64,000 nucleotides of DNA from Pectobacterium brasiliense (lineage in GTDB: Bacteria; Pseudomonadota; Gammaproteobacteria; Enterobacterales; Enterobacteriaceae), in assembly GCF_013449685.1 (NCBI RefSeq), contig NZ_JACDSF010000009.1, positions 31,736 to 95,735 of the forward strand, given 5' to 3'. The notes under the pieces were generated by a model. It ran no database searches, had not been told where the DNA came from, and saw nothing but the letters and a program-made list of their open reading frames with translations. Made by a program: the position numbers and the translations under genes. Below are positions 30,442-41,716 of the stretch, one piece after another. The number at the start of each line of letters is the position of its first letter. The stretch's first letter is position 1.

Positions 30442-31128
30442 ATGAATCCCCACGTTAACTGGCACGACATCGACACCGTGATACTGGATATGGATGGCAC
30501 GCTGCTCGATCTGGCGTTTGACAGCTATTTCTGGCTTCAACTGGTGCCTCAGTCGCTCAGTGAAAAACGTCGCATCAGCCTTGAGCAGGCGCACCAGCTT
30601 ATCGAACAGGAGTACCAGGCCGTTCAGCACACGCTAAACTGGTACTGTTTCGATTACTGGTCAGAACGTCTCGATCTGGATATCTATCAAATGACGACGG
30701 ATATCGGTACGCGAGCCCGATTGCGCGATGACACGACGCCATTTTTAGCGGCGCTGCGCGAATGCGGTAAAGAGACGATTCTACTGACCAATGCCCATCC
30801 ACACAGTCTGGCGGTAAAAATCGAACACACCGGGCTGGATCAGCACCTTGATTTATTACTTTCCACCCATACTTATGGGTATCCGAAAGAGAATCAGCGC
30901 TTGTGGCAGGCCGTACAGCAGCAGACTGGCTTCAACCCCGCCAGAACGTTATTCGTGGATGACAGCGAACCGATTCTGGATGCCGCGAAAACGTTCGGTA
31001 TCCATTACTGTCTGGGCGTGCGTAATCCCGATTCCGGCCAGCAGGAAAAGGCATTCCTGCAACATCCGTCAATGAACGACTACCTTGCGCTGCTACCCGC
31101 TCTGCGCCACTCCGTTAACGCAGGGTAA
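30442..31128 (+). CDS. yrfG: GMP/IMP nucleotidase YrfG (HAD family)
   Basis: A 228-residue HAD hydrolase with motif I ILDMDGTLLDLAFD, motif II LLTNAHPH and motif IV LFVDDSEPILDAA. E. coli YrfG acts on purine nucleoside monophosphates. It sits between igaA and hslR as in E. coli. Confidence 0.93.
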   Translation: MNPHVNWHDIDTVILDMDGTLLDLAFDSYFWLQLVPQSLSEKRRISLEQAHQLIEQEYQAVQHTLNWYCFDYWSERLDLDIYQMTTDIGTRARLRDDTTPFLAALRECGKETILLTNAHPHSLAVKIEHTGLDQHLDLLLSTHTYGYPKENQRLWQAVQQQTGFNPARTLFVDDSEPILDAAKTFGIHYCLGVRNPDSGQQEKAFLQHPSMNDYLALLPALRHSVNAG

Positions 31129-31246
31129 TGCAGGTGGCCCGAGGGGGAAACACGGTGATGAGGTTCCCGCAGGGATGCCTCGCGCCGTGGTCGCCCCCAG
31201 TAACGCGATCCTTAAACGATCGGCATTAGGGTAATCAGGGGGATTT
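31129..31246. repeat. GC-rich structured spacer yrfG-hslR, possible dispersed repeat
   Basis: This 118-base spacer holds G5/C5 blocks (around 31142 and 31194) that can pair and a CGATC...GATCG stem near 31206-31222. It does not look like a promoter or a gene. It resembles the intergenic repeats common in Pectobacterium genomes, but copy number cannot be judged from one window. Confidence 0.3.
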
Positions 31247-31657
31247 ATGGTGAAAGCTACCGAGCAGGCCGACGACGCCGTTCGTCTGGACAAATGGCTT
31301 TGGGCCGCCCGTTTCTATAAAACCCGAGCAATAGCTCGTGAAATGATCGACGGCGGCAAAGTGCACTATAACGGGCAACGCGGTAAGCCGAGCAAACAGG
31401 TCGAACTGAATGCCGAGATCAAACTGCGTCAGGGCAATGATGAACGCACAGTGATTATTTTGGCCGTCAGCGGCCAGCGCAGAAGCGCGACAGAGGCGCA
31501 GGCACTGTATCAGGAAACAGCAGCAAGCATTGAGAAACGAGAAAAGGTGGCGCAGGCGCGGAAAATGAATGCGCTGACGATGCCACACCCCGATCGCCGC
31601 CCTGATAAAAAAGAGCGACGCGATCTGATTAAATTTAAATACAGCGATCAGGAATAA
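31247..31657 (+). CDS. hslR: Heat-shock ribosome-associated protein Hsp15
   Basis: A 136-residue S4-domain RNA-binding protein (VRLDKWLWAARFYKTRAIAREMIDGGKVHYNGQ) with the basic tail PHPDRRPDKKERRDL. Hsp15 binds 50S subunits carrying stalled nascent chains and helps recycling. GGGGGA precedes the ATG. It is followed by hslO as in E. coli. Confidence 0.96.
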   Translation: MVKATEQADDAVRLDKWLWAARFYKTRAIAREMIDGGKVHYNGQRGKPSKQVELNAEIKLRQGNDERTVIILAVSGQRRSATEAQALYQETAASIEKREKVAQARKMNALTMPHPDRRPDKKERRDLIKFKYSDQE

Positions 31658-31718
31658 CGCTCCGCGCTTCATTTGTTGGTCATCAAACTGCTGACAATAG
31701 AGAGAAGACCCAGCGATT

Positions 31719-31761
31719 GCCGCACCACTCATCGCCGCACGACTCATCTCCGCACAACGAC
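31719..31761 (+). repeat. Short tandem repeat in the hslR-hslO spacer
   Basis: Two 15-base units (31719-31733 and 31734-31748) differ at one base (GCCGCACCACTCATC and GCCGCACGACTCATC). A third, partial, diverged copy runs to about 31761, just before the hslO start at 31773. Confidence 0.7.
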
Positions 31762-31772
31762 GAGAAAATATT

Positions 31773-32642
31773 ATGGCTCATGACCAACTACATCGTTATC
31801 TGTTTGAAAATTATGCCGTTCGTGGCGAGTTGGTGACAGTTAACGAAACGTATCAACGTATTTTGACCAACCACGACTACCCAGTTGCGGTACAAACGCT
31901 GCTAGGCGAAATGCTGGTTGCCACCAGCCTGTTAACGGCCACGCTGAAATTCAGCGGCGATATTACCGTTCAACTTCAGGGCGATGGCCCACTGAAACTG
32001 GCGGTGATTAACGGTAACCACCAGCAGCAGATGCGCGGCGTTGCCCGTCTGCAAGGGGATATCGCACCGGGGAGTTCGCTGAAAGAAATGGTCGGCAATG
32101 GCTATCTGGTCATTACCATTACGCCGACTGACGGCGAGCGTTATCAGGGCGTCGTCGGTTTAGAAGGTGAAACCGTGGCCGAATGTCTGGAGAGCTATTT
32201 CCAGCAGTCTGAACAGTTGCCGACACGGCTGTTTATCCGTACCGGTCAACACGACGGGAAGCAGGCAGCCGCAGGCATGCTGCTACAGGTGTTGCCCGCA
32301 CAGGATGCCGACCGTAATGATTTTGATCATCTGGCACAGCTCACCACGACGGTCAAAGCCGACGAGCTGTTTACCCTGCCTGCCACTGAGGTGTTGTACC
32401 GCCTGTATCATCAGGAAGAAGTCACCGTGTATGAGCCGCAGGATGTCGAGTTCCGCTGTCACTGTTCGCGCGATCGCTGCACAGATGCATTAATGACGCT
32501 GTCCGATCAGGAAGTGAATGAGATGATCGAACAGGACGGTGAAATCGATATGCACTGTGATTATTGCGGTACGCACTACCTGTTTAATTCGCTGGACATC
32601 CGCGCCATACGGCAGGATTCATCAGGAAATCTGTTGCATTAA
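31773..32642 (+). CDS. hslO: Redox-regulated chaperone Hsp33
   Basis: A 289-residue cytosolic holdase activated by oxidation. The C-terminal zinc switch is visible as CHCSRDRC and, 30 residues on, CDYCG. The N-terminus [21 protein letters not shown] matches the family. Length is close to E. coli Hsp33 (292). Confidence 0.97.
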   Translation: MAHDQLHRYLFENYAVRGELVTVNETYQRILTNHDYPVAVQTLLGEMLVATSLLTATLKFSGDITVQLQGDGPLKLAVINGNHQQQMRGVARLQGDIAPGSSLKEMVGNGYLVITITPTDGERYQGVVGLEGETVAECLESYFQQSEQLPTRLFIRTGQHDGKQAAAGMLLQVLPAQDADRNDFDHLAQLTTTVKADELFTLPATEVLYRLYHQEEVTVYEPQDVEFRCHCSRDRCTDALMTLSDQEVNEMIEQDGEIDMHCDYCGTHYLFNSLDIRAIRQDSSGNLLH

Positions 32643-32650
32643 TCTTTTTA

Positions 32651-32677
32651 ACGGGTACGAAAGTACCCGTTTTATTT
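32651..32677 (+). terminator. Terminator after hslO
   Basis: An 8-base stem (ACGGGTAC with GTACCCGT) closed by a GAAA tetraloop is followed by TTTTATTTT. Confidence 0.9.
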
Positions 32678-32839
32678 TGCTTATTTTCCCATCGGTAAAC
32701 CGACATGGTTATTTTTCGAACACCCTAAATAAGCAAAGTTATTAATGAATTTATTTAATTTTATGATTGCTATCGCGGTTAAAATAAGCTCACTCCCTAC
32801 AATGTTTAGTAGTACGACTATAACTTGAGGAGTAGCAAC

Positions 32840-34459
32840 ATGCTGATCAACGGTCTTACCCCGCAAGCCCTGACGGCTTATGGAATCCACGATGTCCGCG
32901 ATATTGTCTACAATCCCAGCTATGAACTGCTTTTTGAAGAAGAACGCTCCCCTTCCCTACAAGGCTATGAACGCGGCATCGAAACCCAACTGGGTGCAGT
33001 AGCCGTCGATACTGGCATTTTTACTGGCCGTTCCCCGAAAGATAAATACATCGTGCGTGATGACGTCACCCGCGACACCGTGTGGTGGTCCGATCAAGGC
33101 AAAGGTAAGAACGATAACCACCCGTTGAGCCAGGAAACCTGGACGCATCTGAAGCAGCTCGTTACCACACAGCTGTCCGGCAAACGGTTGTTCATCATCG
33201 ATGCCTTCTGTGGTGCCAACCCAGACAGCCGCCTCAGCGTACGTTTCGTGACAGAAGTAGCCTGGCAGGCGCATTTCGTCAAAAACATGTTTATCCGCCC
33301 GAGCGATGAAGAGTTGGAAGGCTTTGAGCCGGATTTCATCGTGATGAACGGCGCAAAATGCACCAACCCAAACTGGCAGGAACAGGGGCTGAACTCCGAG
33401 AACTTTGTCGCGTTCAACCTGACAGAACGCATCCAGCTGATTGGCGGCACCTGGTACGGCGGCGAAATGAAGAAAGGGATGTTCTCCATCATGAACTACC
33501 TGCTGCCGCTGAAAGGCATCGCTTCCATGCACTGTTCGGCAAACGTCGGCGAAAAAGGTGATGTGGCGGTCTTCTTCGGTCTGTCCGGCACGGGCAAAAC
33601 CACGCTGTCCACCGACCCGAAACGTCAGCTGATTGGCGATGACGAGCACGGCTGGGACGACGATGGCGTCTTCAACTTTGAAGGCGGCTGCTATGCCAAA
33701 ACTATCAAGCTGTCTAAGGAAGCAGAGCCAGATATCTACGGCGCGATCAAACGCGATGCGCTGCTGGAGAACGTCACCGTGCTGGCAGACGGCACCGTGG
33801 ACTTCAACGACGGTTCCAAAACCGAGAACACCCGCGTCTCCTATCCGATCTACCACATTCAGAATATCGTTAAACCGGTCTCCAAAGCGGGCCATGCAAC
33901 GAAAGTGATCTTCCTGACGGCGGACGCGTTCGGCGTGTTGCCACCGGTTTCCCGCCTGACGTCCGATCAAACGCAGTATCACTTCCTGTCCGGCTTTACC
34001 GCCAAACTGGCGGGAACCGAGCGCGGCGTGACGGAACCGACACCGACCTTTTCCGCCTGCTTCGGCGCAGCATTCCTGATGCTGCACCCGACGCAGTATG
34101 CTGAAGTGCTGGTGAAACGCATGAAGGCAGCTGGTGCACAGGCCTATCTGGTGAACACGGGCTGGAACGGCAGCGGCAAACGTATCTCCATTAAAGATAC
34201 GCGCGGGATTATTGACGCCATTCTGAACGGCAGTATTGATGATGCAGAAATGCAGACGCTGCCTGTCTTTGATTTGGCGATTCCGACCTCGCTGCCTGGC
34301 GTCAATCCTGACATTCTCGACCCACGTGATACCTACGCCAGCGTCGAACAGTGGCAGGAAAAAGCGGACGATTTGGCACAGCGCTTTATCACCAACTTCG
34401 ATAAGTACACCGATGCACCGGCAGGCGCAGCGCTGGTGAAAGCAGGACCGAAGCGGTAA
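32840..34459 (+). CDS. pckA: Phosphoenolpyruvate carboxykinase (ATP)
   Basis: The 539-residue enzyme converts oxaloacetate to PEP for gluconeogenesis. The kinase loop [11 protein letters not shown], the metal-site [21 protein letters not shown] and [12 protein letters not shown] near the N-terminus are diagnostic. The frame opens with TTG at 32825, but ATG 32840 has GAGGAG upstream and matches the E. coli start and length (540). Confidence 0.97.
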   Translation: MLINGLTPQALTAYGIHDVRDIVYNPSYELLFEEERSPSLQGYERGIETQLGAVAVDTGIFTGRSPKDKYIVRDDVTRDTVWWSDQGKGKNDNHPLSQETWTHLKQLVTTQLSGKRLFIIDAFCGANPDSRLSVRFVTEVAWQAHFVKNMFIRPSDEELEGFEPDFIVMNGAKCTNPNWQEQGLNSENFVAFNLTERIQLIGGTWYGGEMKKGMFSIMNYLLPLKGIASMHCSANVGEKGDVAVFFGLSGTGKTTLSTDPKRQLIGDDEHGWDDDGVFNFEGGCYAKTIKLSKEAEPDIYGAIKRDALLENVTVLADGTVDFNDGSKTENTRVSYPIYHIQNIVKPVSKAGHATKVIFLTADAFGVLPPVSRLTSDQTQYHFLSGFTAKLAGTERGVTEPTPTFSACFGAAFLMLHPTQYAEVLVKRMKAAGAQAYLVNTGWNGSGKRISIKDTRGIIDAILNGSIDDAEMQTLPVFDLAIPTSLPGVNPDILDPRDTYASVEQWQEKADDLAQRFITNFDKYTDAPAGAALVKAGPKR

Positions 34460-34481
34460 ACGCTGAAGAAAAACCATCATG

Positions 34482-34508
34482 AAAAAGGCGCGGAATCCGC
34501 GCCTTTCT
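34482..34508. terminator. Bidirectional terminator between pckA and envZ
   Basis: A perfect 10-base stem (34484-34493 with 34497-34506) and 3-base loop, with A and T runs on either side, serves the convergent pckA and envZ genes. Confidence 0.9.
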
Positions 34509-34535
34509 TATTCATGCCAGTGCTGCACAAAATGC

Positions 34536-36613
<2,078 letters not shown>

Positions 36614-37054
36614 TCTCTTTCTCCAAAGGCGTAATAGCGCCGACGCTGCTATTGTTCAGAAACATACGAATTACTAACAGTCGTTTCTGGTATACATTCT
36701 AGGCAAAATTGTTACAAAGCATATTAAAACGCGTGTAATCAATCATTTCCTGTGCCGTCAGTCATAAAATAATCAGTGATTTGTGAACGTTGTGGGCGGT
36801 GAAGTGTAGTTGTGCACGAGTAGTTGTGCACGAAGAGTATAGTAACGCGGCCATCAATAAAAAGGCGCGAGACGGCAAAAGCCGGAGAAAAGCTAAGAGA
36901 GAGGGCGTTCTCACCTGAATTCAGCGCGACAACATAAAGCGGTTAACGCATCGCAGTGATTAACGCATAAGCTCATCCAGCACAACACACGGGGATCATC
37001 ATAATCCCCGTCTCTTTCTCTATCTATCGGTGCCAGAGCACGCCTGCTAGTAGC
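36614..37054. other. Intergenic region between ompR and the siderophore locus
   Basis: About 440 bases with the ompR promoter at the left and no gene. It includes a 14-base tandem duplication (36806-36833) and an 8-base stem hairpin at 36989-37011, which lies after the last siderophore gene but lacks a T run on the minus strand. Confidence 0.55.
36806..36833. repeat. Two exact tandem copies of a 14-base unit
   Basis: GTAGTTGTGCACGA occurs twice without spacer (36806-36819 and 36820-36833). Each unit holds a GTGCAC palindrome. It lies about 200 bases upstream of the ompR start, so it could be a recent slippage or a double binding site. Confidence 0.75.
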
Positions 37055-38215
37055 TTACTGCGCAAGACTGACGAAATAGCCCGGCTGGTAATCAACCGGC
37101 AGGAGCTGCTGGTGAAGCTGGCGGAAGGTGTCATCCGCGTTGAGATCGCGGAATAAGTCTGGGTGGAACCACTCGGCCAGTTGCTGAATGGCGATAAAGT
37201 CATACGGGCCGTTGTAAAACTGATGCCAAATGGCATGAAACGCACGCTGCTGCTTGGCGACGCTGTTGGTGTAGGCCGGACGTCCCAGAAACCATTCGAG
37301 ACGCTTACGTCCTTCCGTCATATCCTGCCCCGGCCCCAGACCAATCCAGCGTCCGCCGGGCACGAAGGCTTCAAAGTTGCCGCTGGTGATCACTACAATT
37401 TCCGGGTTTTCCACAATCACCTGTTCAGGGTGCATCTGCATAAAGGTGCTCGGCGCATTCTTCGCAGCAACGTTATCGCCACCGGCCAATTGCACGAATT
37501 TACCGAAGTTATCCGGGCCGAACGTCAGGCAGCATTCATCGGTATAGCCCCCCAGTCGCTCAATAAAAACGCGCGGGGAACGCGGTTTTTTCGCCGCCAG
37601 CACATCGGAAACGCGTTTTAGCTGCGCCTCACGGAATGCGAGAAAGGCTTCGGCACGTGCTTCCTGATTAAACAGCTTGCCGAACAGACGCATGGTAGGC
37701 GCCGTGTTTTCCAGCGGGTGATAGCGAAAATCGACATACACAATCGGAATGCCGACGCTGTCCAGTATCCGGTCATAACCCGCATCGACAATCGACCGCT
37801 GCGCCTCAATGTTCATAATGATGACGTCAGGCTTGAGCGACACCGCCTGCTCCACGTCAAACGTGCCCTTTTCCGTGCCATCAAACGTCGGGATTTTTGC
37901 CAGTTGAGGGAAGCGGTCACGATACTGGTGCCACGTGGCAGGATCGGACTGAATCAGATCGCGCTTCCAGGCGACAATCCTTTTCGCCGGGTCTTCCCTG
38001 TCGAGCATCGCAACCAGATAAAGCTGACGCCCCTCCCCCAGCATGACACGCTGCACCGGCGTCTTGACTCTCACCTCGCGCCCCAGCACGTCCTTGATGA
38101 CAGTGGAGGTTTGTGCGGTTTGTTCAGCCTGCCCCGCCAGCGGCGACAGGCCGACCATCAACAGCGCGCTCAGCAATAACCGACGGCAACATTGCCGCGT
38201 CCAACGATTACACAT
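37055..38215 (-). CDS. Iron-complex ABC transporter periplasmic binding protein (FecB/BtuF type)
   Basis: About 386 residues with a signal peptide (cut near GQAEQ) and the class III binding-protein fold: DVLGREVRVKTPVQRVML, PDVIIMNIEAQRSIVDAGYD, PIVYVDFRYHP, AKNAPSTFMQMHPEQVIVENPEIVVIT. The frame opens at 38248. ATG 38215 is preferred because it begins the signal peptide and overlaps the MFS stop by 8 bases. It is the last gene of the siderophore unit. No permease or ATPase gene accompanies it, so it must use a membrane partner encoded elsewhere. Confidence 0.8.
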   Translation of the reverse strand: MCNRWTRQCCRRLLLSALLMVGLSPLAGQAEQTAQTSTVIKDVLGREVRVKTPVQRVMLGEGRQLYLVAMLDREDPAKRIVAWKRDLIQSDPATWHQYRDRFPQLAKIPTFDGTEKGTFDVEQAVSLKPDVIIMNIEAQRSIVDAGYDRILDSVGIPIVYVDFRYHPLENTAPTMRLFGKLFNQEARAEAFLAFREAQLKRVSDVLAAKKPRSPRVFIERLGGYTDECCLTFGPDNFGKFVQLAGGDNVAAKNAPSTFMQMHPEQVIVENPEIVVITSGNFEAFVPGGRWIGLGPGQDMTEGRKRLEWFLGRPAYTNSVAKQQRAFHAIWHQFYNGPYDFIAIQQLAEWFHPDLFRDLNADDTFRQLHQQLLPVDYQPGYFVSLAQ

Positions 38216-39446
38216 TTTCGATATTTCCCTTCGTCGAGAGAGAGTCATGTTTTTCCGCCTGTATCCGCAGGCGTCGTAGCAGCATCAGCGCGACCAGGAA
38301 GGTCACCAGATACGCGGCACCAACGCAGAAGAACAGCGAACGTAATCCGGGGGAGTAGAGAACCAATCCGCCCAAAGCAATGCCCAGAATCGAGGCAAAC
38401 TGGCTGACGCTTTGCGCCACGCCGAGTAGGTAACCCTGCTGTCCGGCCCCAGCCGCGCGGGAAATCAGCGCCATCAGCACGGGCGTCGCCGCCCCCAGCA
38501 GCACGCCCCACAGGAAGTACAGCGGGATGAAAATCGCAATATTCAGAATCGTAGCGGCCGTCAACGTCACGGTGGCGCAGGCCAGCATGACCACACACAG
38601 GCGGCTCAGCGTCTGCGACAGCGAGAGGTTTTCAAAATAGCGCGCCCACAGCGATGCAGAGACAATCACGCCGGTCGCCTGCAAGCCATAACACAGCCCG
38701 ATAACCCACTTATCCACCTGAAAGAAGCCGTCTAGATAGAGGGAAAACGGCGTTTGTGGGATCATACGGCTGGTCAGCAGCAGGCCAGAAATCAGCAGCA
38801 AACTGGGAATCGGCGACAGCGCCCAGAGCCGCCTGCGGGGAAGGGCTTTCGCCTGCGGAGCCGTAGGGACATCGGGGGCGACATGCGGCAGGAACAGCGA
38901 CACGGTAATGCCGCACAGCGCGCAGAGGATCGCCGCACTCAGGTTGATCCAGAAGAAGTTCAGGTAATCGAGGATCAGCCCGCCGACAATCGCTCCCAAC
39001 AGCGATCCCACGTTGGTAGAGACCTGAAGCCAGGCAAACAGCCGCGTGCGCTGTAGCGGACTGACCACCGCGACGCCATACGCCTGCGCGGGCGCAATAT
39101 AGCCCGCACAGGCCCCCTGAATAAAACGCAGCGCGACTATCGTCCAGATGTCGTTTGCCCACGCCAGCCCGAGCTGGGTTAGCGCCAGCCCAAACAGCGC
39201 GCGGATCATCATGGCTTTGTTGCCCAGACGGTCGCCCATCCGTCCCCAGAAGGCGCTGGTCAGCATAATGCCCAGCATCGGCCCGATGTACACGGCAATC
39301 CCCGCGATACTCAGTTCCGCACCGGACGACATACTTTCCAGATGCAGCGGCCAAAACGGCCCGCTCATCTCCATCGCCCCCATCGCCACTAGCTGCACGA
39401 CAAACATAAAATGGATGATGAACGCCACCTGTCCGCTCAAGCGCAT
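38208..39446 (-). CDS. MFS transporter, probable siderophore exporter
   Basis: A 412-residue, 12-helix major facilitator protein with the loop signature FWGRMGDRLGNKAMMIRALFG between helices 2 and 3. Within a siderophore unit such transporters (SbnD, FslB, PvsC) usually export the finished siderophore, so export is the likely role by context only. Multidrug efflux is the alternative. It lies 60 bases after the opine-dehydrogenase gene. Confidence 0.8.
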   Translation of the reverse strand: MRLSGQVAFIIHFMFVVQLVAMGAMEMSGPFWPLHLESMSSGAELSIAGIAVYIGPMLGIMLTSAFWGRMGDRLGNKAMMIRALFGLALTQLGLAWANDIWTIVALRFIQGACAGYIAPAQAYGVAVVSPLQRTRLFAWLQVSTNVGSLLGAIVGGLILDYLNFFWINLSAAILCALCGITVSLFLPHVAPDVPTAPQAKALPRRRLWALSPIPSLLLISGLLLTSRMIPQTPFSLYLDGFFQVDKWVIGLCYGLQATGVIVSASLWARYFENLSLSQTLSRLCVVMLACATVTLTAATILNIAIFIPLYFLWGVLLGAATPVLMALISRAAGAGQQGYLLGVAQSVSQFASILGIALGGLVLYSPGLRSLFFCVGAAYLVTFLVALMLLRRLRIQAEKHDSLSTKGNIENV

Positions 39447-39506
39447 GCGTCAGCTCCTTCTGATTCCACGGCATCACTCGGCCTCATTCCCACTACGGTC
39501 ATCACG

Positions 39507-40676
39507 TCAATTCATCTCATCCGTCAGCCAGTGCGGCGGGAAATAGTCGGGGCGATCCTGCGTGGAGGTTCCCATGTAATCGCTGCACCACCGGTAAACT
39601 TCCTCAATGTACGGCACGCTAACGGCCAGATTCTCCGCAATCGTCACCAGCAGGCTCAGGCCGTAGGCAATATCCTCCTGAAACACCCGATGCTGCGTAT
39701 CAAACACGTACCCACCAGCATCATGTTTTCGCAGCGGCAGACCGATGCCGTGATAAGCCTGATTGGTGCGCAGTACGGAAAGCATCGTGTGCGCATCGGC
39801 AATTTGATCGCCATAGGCATCGATAATCTCCTGCTTGAGCGGCAGCACCGAATCCAGCCGCACGCCAAGCCGTGCCTCCAGCGCTGCACACAGCCGCTGG
39901 TTCTCCTCGTCCATGCGTTCCAGATAATAGGCACCGAGTTCTGGGCAATCATTCCACCAACATAGCGGCTGCGAGAACGGTCGGGCATGCCACTGCCCGT
40001 AAGGACCGATCAGGCCATAAATCACCGCACTGTGCATAATCGGGTTACCCGGCGTCAGCGTGATCTCCAAATAATCCGGCAATAGCACCACCGGCGCAGC
40101 ATAGAGCCGTTGCAGCAGCGCCATCAGCGCCTGCTGGCTCGCAGCGGTTTCACGCCGATGCGTGGCGACATACAGCGTGGCCTTTTCGCCGCCCATTTTG
40201 ATCGACTGGCCCGGCAGCAAATCAAACGCAATGTGCGCGACGTCCTTCATGCCCCAAATTACCACGTTTGGGCGCGCGGCCAGCTCACGTTCGGCCAGCC
40301 AGTCAAAGCCGCAAAAGCCGGGGATCGCCCCGACGTACACCGGTTTATCGCGGGGAAGATGGGGAACGATCCGCGCCAGAAGATCGGCGCGGAAGTTGGC
40401 GGGAACGGTGATGATAACGATATCCGCATCGCGGCAGGCTTCCGCCGGATCGCAGGTCACGCAGTCCGGCGTCGCCGTCAGCGTCTCGCCATCCGGCAGC
40501 AGCGCGTGTAGACGTTTACCGTGCTGCTGATAGGCTTCCGGCAGACGAGGATGGCTGCCCAGCAGCGTCACCTTAACGTCCGGCAGTTGTTTAAACAGCA
40601 CCGTGGCGAGATGGCCGGTCTTGCCGGCCCCGCAAATCACCACGTTAAGCGGCTGCCCGCTTAGCGTTTCGATCAT
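39507..40676 (-). CDS. Opine (octopine/nopaline)-dehydrogenase-family NAD(P)-dependent enzyme
   Basis: A 389-residue enzyme with an N-terminal Rossmann fold (VVICGAGKTGH, 16-22 the glycine loop) and the C-terminal opine-dehydrogenase domain with LTPGNPIMHSAVIYG, where His215 fits the catalytic histidine of octopine dehydrogenase. AAGGAG lies 6 bases before ATG 40676. The family makes or splits N-(carboxyalkyl) amino acids. The gene follows an SbnA-like gene, where staphyloferrin B clusters carry sbnB. It may therefore oxidise the SbnA-type product N-(1-amino-1-carboxy-2-ethyl)-glutamate (itself an opine) to 2,3-diaminopropionate and 2-oxoglutarate. Alternatively it builds an opine unit into the product, as in staphylopine. 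Confidence 0.8.
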   Translation of the reverse strand: MIETLSGQPLNVVICGAGKTGHLATVLFKQLPDVKVTLLGSHPRLPEAYQQHGKRLHALLPDGETLTATPDCVTCDPAEACRDADIVIITVPANFRADLLARIVPHLPRDKPVYVGAIPGFCGFDWLAERELAARPNVVIWGMKDVAHIAFDLLPGQSIKMGGEKATLYVATHRRETAASQQALMALLQRLYAAPVVLLPDYLEITLTPGNPIMHSAVIYGLIGPYGQWHARPFSQPLCWWNDCPELGAYYLERMDEENQRLCAALEARLGVRLDSVLPLKQEIIDAYGDQIADAHTMLSVLRTNQAYHGIGLPLRKHDAGGYVFDTQHRVFQEDIAYGLSLLVTIAENLAVSVPYIEEVYRWCSDYMGTSTQDRPDYFPPHWLTDEMN

Positions 40677-40686
40677 CCTTGACTCC

Positions 40687-41703
40687 TTAGCTTGCCTGCT
40701 CCAGAGAAATCGCATTGCCCAGCCAGCGATCCAGATCGTGCCACACGCCGCTATCGATCAGGTTACGCGCAGCGAGCCACTCTTCGTTAAACACCGTGTG
40801 CAGATATTTCTCCCCGCCGTCGGCAATCGCCAGCACGACATTGCCGCCGATGCGATCCTGATAGATCAGCTCCAGCGCTTTATAGATCACTCCGCCCGTC
40901 GAACCGCCGACCAGCAAACCGTAGTGACGTGCGATATAGCGTGCCGTTTCAAACGCCTGCGCATCCGAAACCTGCTCGCCACAGTCGATGCAGCTATAAT
41001 CCAGCACCAGCCCTACGGTATCACCCGCGGGCGTCCCGGTGCCGGATTGATAGTAAGGCTTGCCGGGGTGGCCGAAGACGATAGACCCCACCGGTTCAAC
41101 GGCAATGGTCGTAATATCCGGGTTATGGACTTTCAGGCCGTGCGAAATGCCCGTCATCGATCCGCCGGTGCCCACACAGCCAACAAACGCGTCGATCTTG
41201 CCAATCTGGCTGAACAGCTCGCGGACAAAATCAGCATAGCCGCCGGCATTCGCCGCGTTATCCGACTGGTTCATAAACACCGCGCCGGGTATTTCCTGCG
41301 CCAGCTGTGCCGCCATGCGCTGGCGTTCCACCACCGCCACCTCATCTTCGCCGTAGTCGCCGGAGACGTAGCGAATTTCCGCGCCGAGCGCGCGCATGAT
41401 GGCGATTTTATCCTGTGCCGCGTGATGATCGACCACGGCGATAAAGCGCAGGCCGTATTCAATTGACGCCAGCGCCAGCCCGATACCGGTATTCCCCGAT
41501 GACGACTCGACAATGGTGCCACCGGGACGGATTTTGCCTGACTTCAGTCCGGCAACAATCATGTTTCTCGCCATGCGATCCTTCATGCTGCCGCCGGGGT
41601 TGTTCTTCTCCACCTTTAAAAACAAACGCGTATCCCCATAGGGAACCGGGATCTGTATAACGGGCGTATTACCAATCAAATCAGTTACTTTATTCAAGAT
41701 CAT
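40687..41703 (-). CDS. SbnA-like PLP-dependent synthase (cysteine-synthase superfamily)
   Basis: A 338-residue fold-type II PLP enzyme with PLP lysine Lys41 in GGSMKDR, SSSGNTG around 68-74 and GTGGSMTG as phosphate loop. It resembles cysteine synthase, but its setting in a siderophore unit and the sequence style (IGNTPVIQIPVPYGDTRLFLKVEKNNPGGSMKDRMA) fit SbnA-type enzymes. These join O-phosphoserine and glutamate on the way to 2,3-diaminopropionate. ATG 41703 with GGAG upstream is chosen over a 5-prime extension to 41727. A cysteine- or cystathionine-synthase role is the alternative. Confidence 0.78.
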   Translation of the reverse strand: MILNKVTDLIGNTPVIQIPVPYGDTRLFLKVEKNNPGGSMKDRMARNMIVAGLKSGKIRPGGTIVESSSGNTGIGLALASIEYGLRFIAVVDHHAAQDKIAIMRALGAEIRYVSGDYGEDEVAVVERQRMAAQLAQEIPGAVFMNQSDNAANAGGYADFVRELFSQIGKIDAFVGCVGTGGSMTGISHGLKVHNPDITTIAVEPVGSIVFGHPGKPYYQSGTGTPAGDTVGLVLDYSCIDCGEQVSDAQAFETARYIARHYGLLVGGSTGGVIYKALELIYQDRIGGNVVLAIADGGEKYLHTVFNEEWLAARNLIDSGVWHDLDRWLGNAISLEQAS

Positions 41704-41716
41704 GGTTCTGCTCCAT

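Noticed and set aside
32957..34480. 507-codon minus-strand frame opposite pckA
   Set aside because: Long only because pckA has strong codon bias; reads as an Arg/His-rich shadow.
36989..37011. Hairpin after the last siderophore gene as its terminator
   Set aside because: The stem is good but on the minus strand it is followed by GTGTTGTG, with no T run; left undecided.
40603..41466. 287-codon plus-strand frame opposite the SbnA-like gene
   Set aside because: Antisense shadow; the minus strand carries a complete PLP enzyme with an intact active site.
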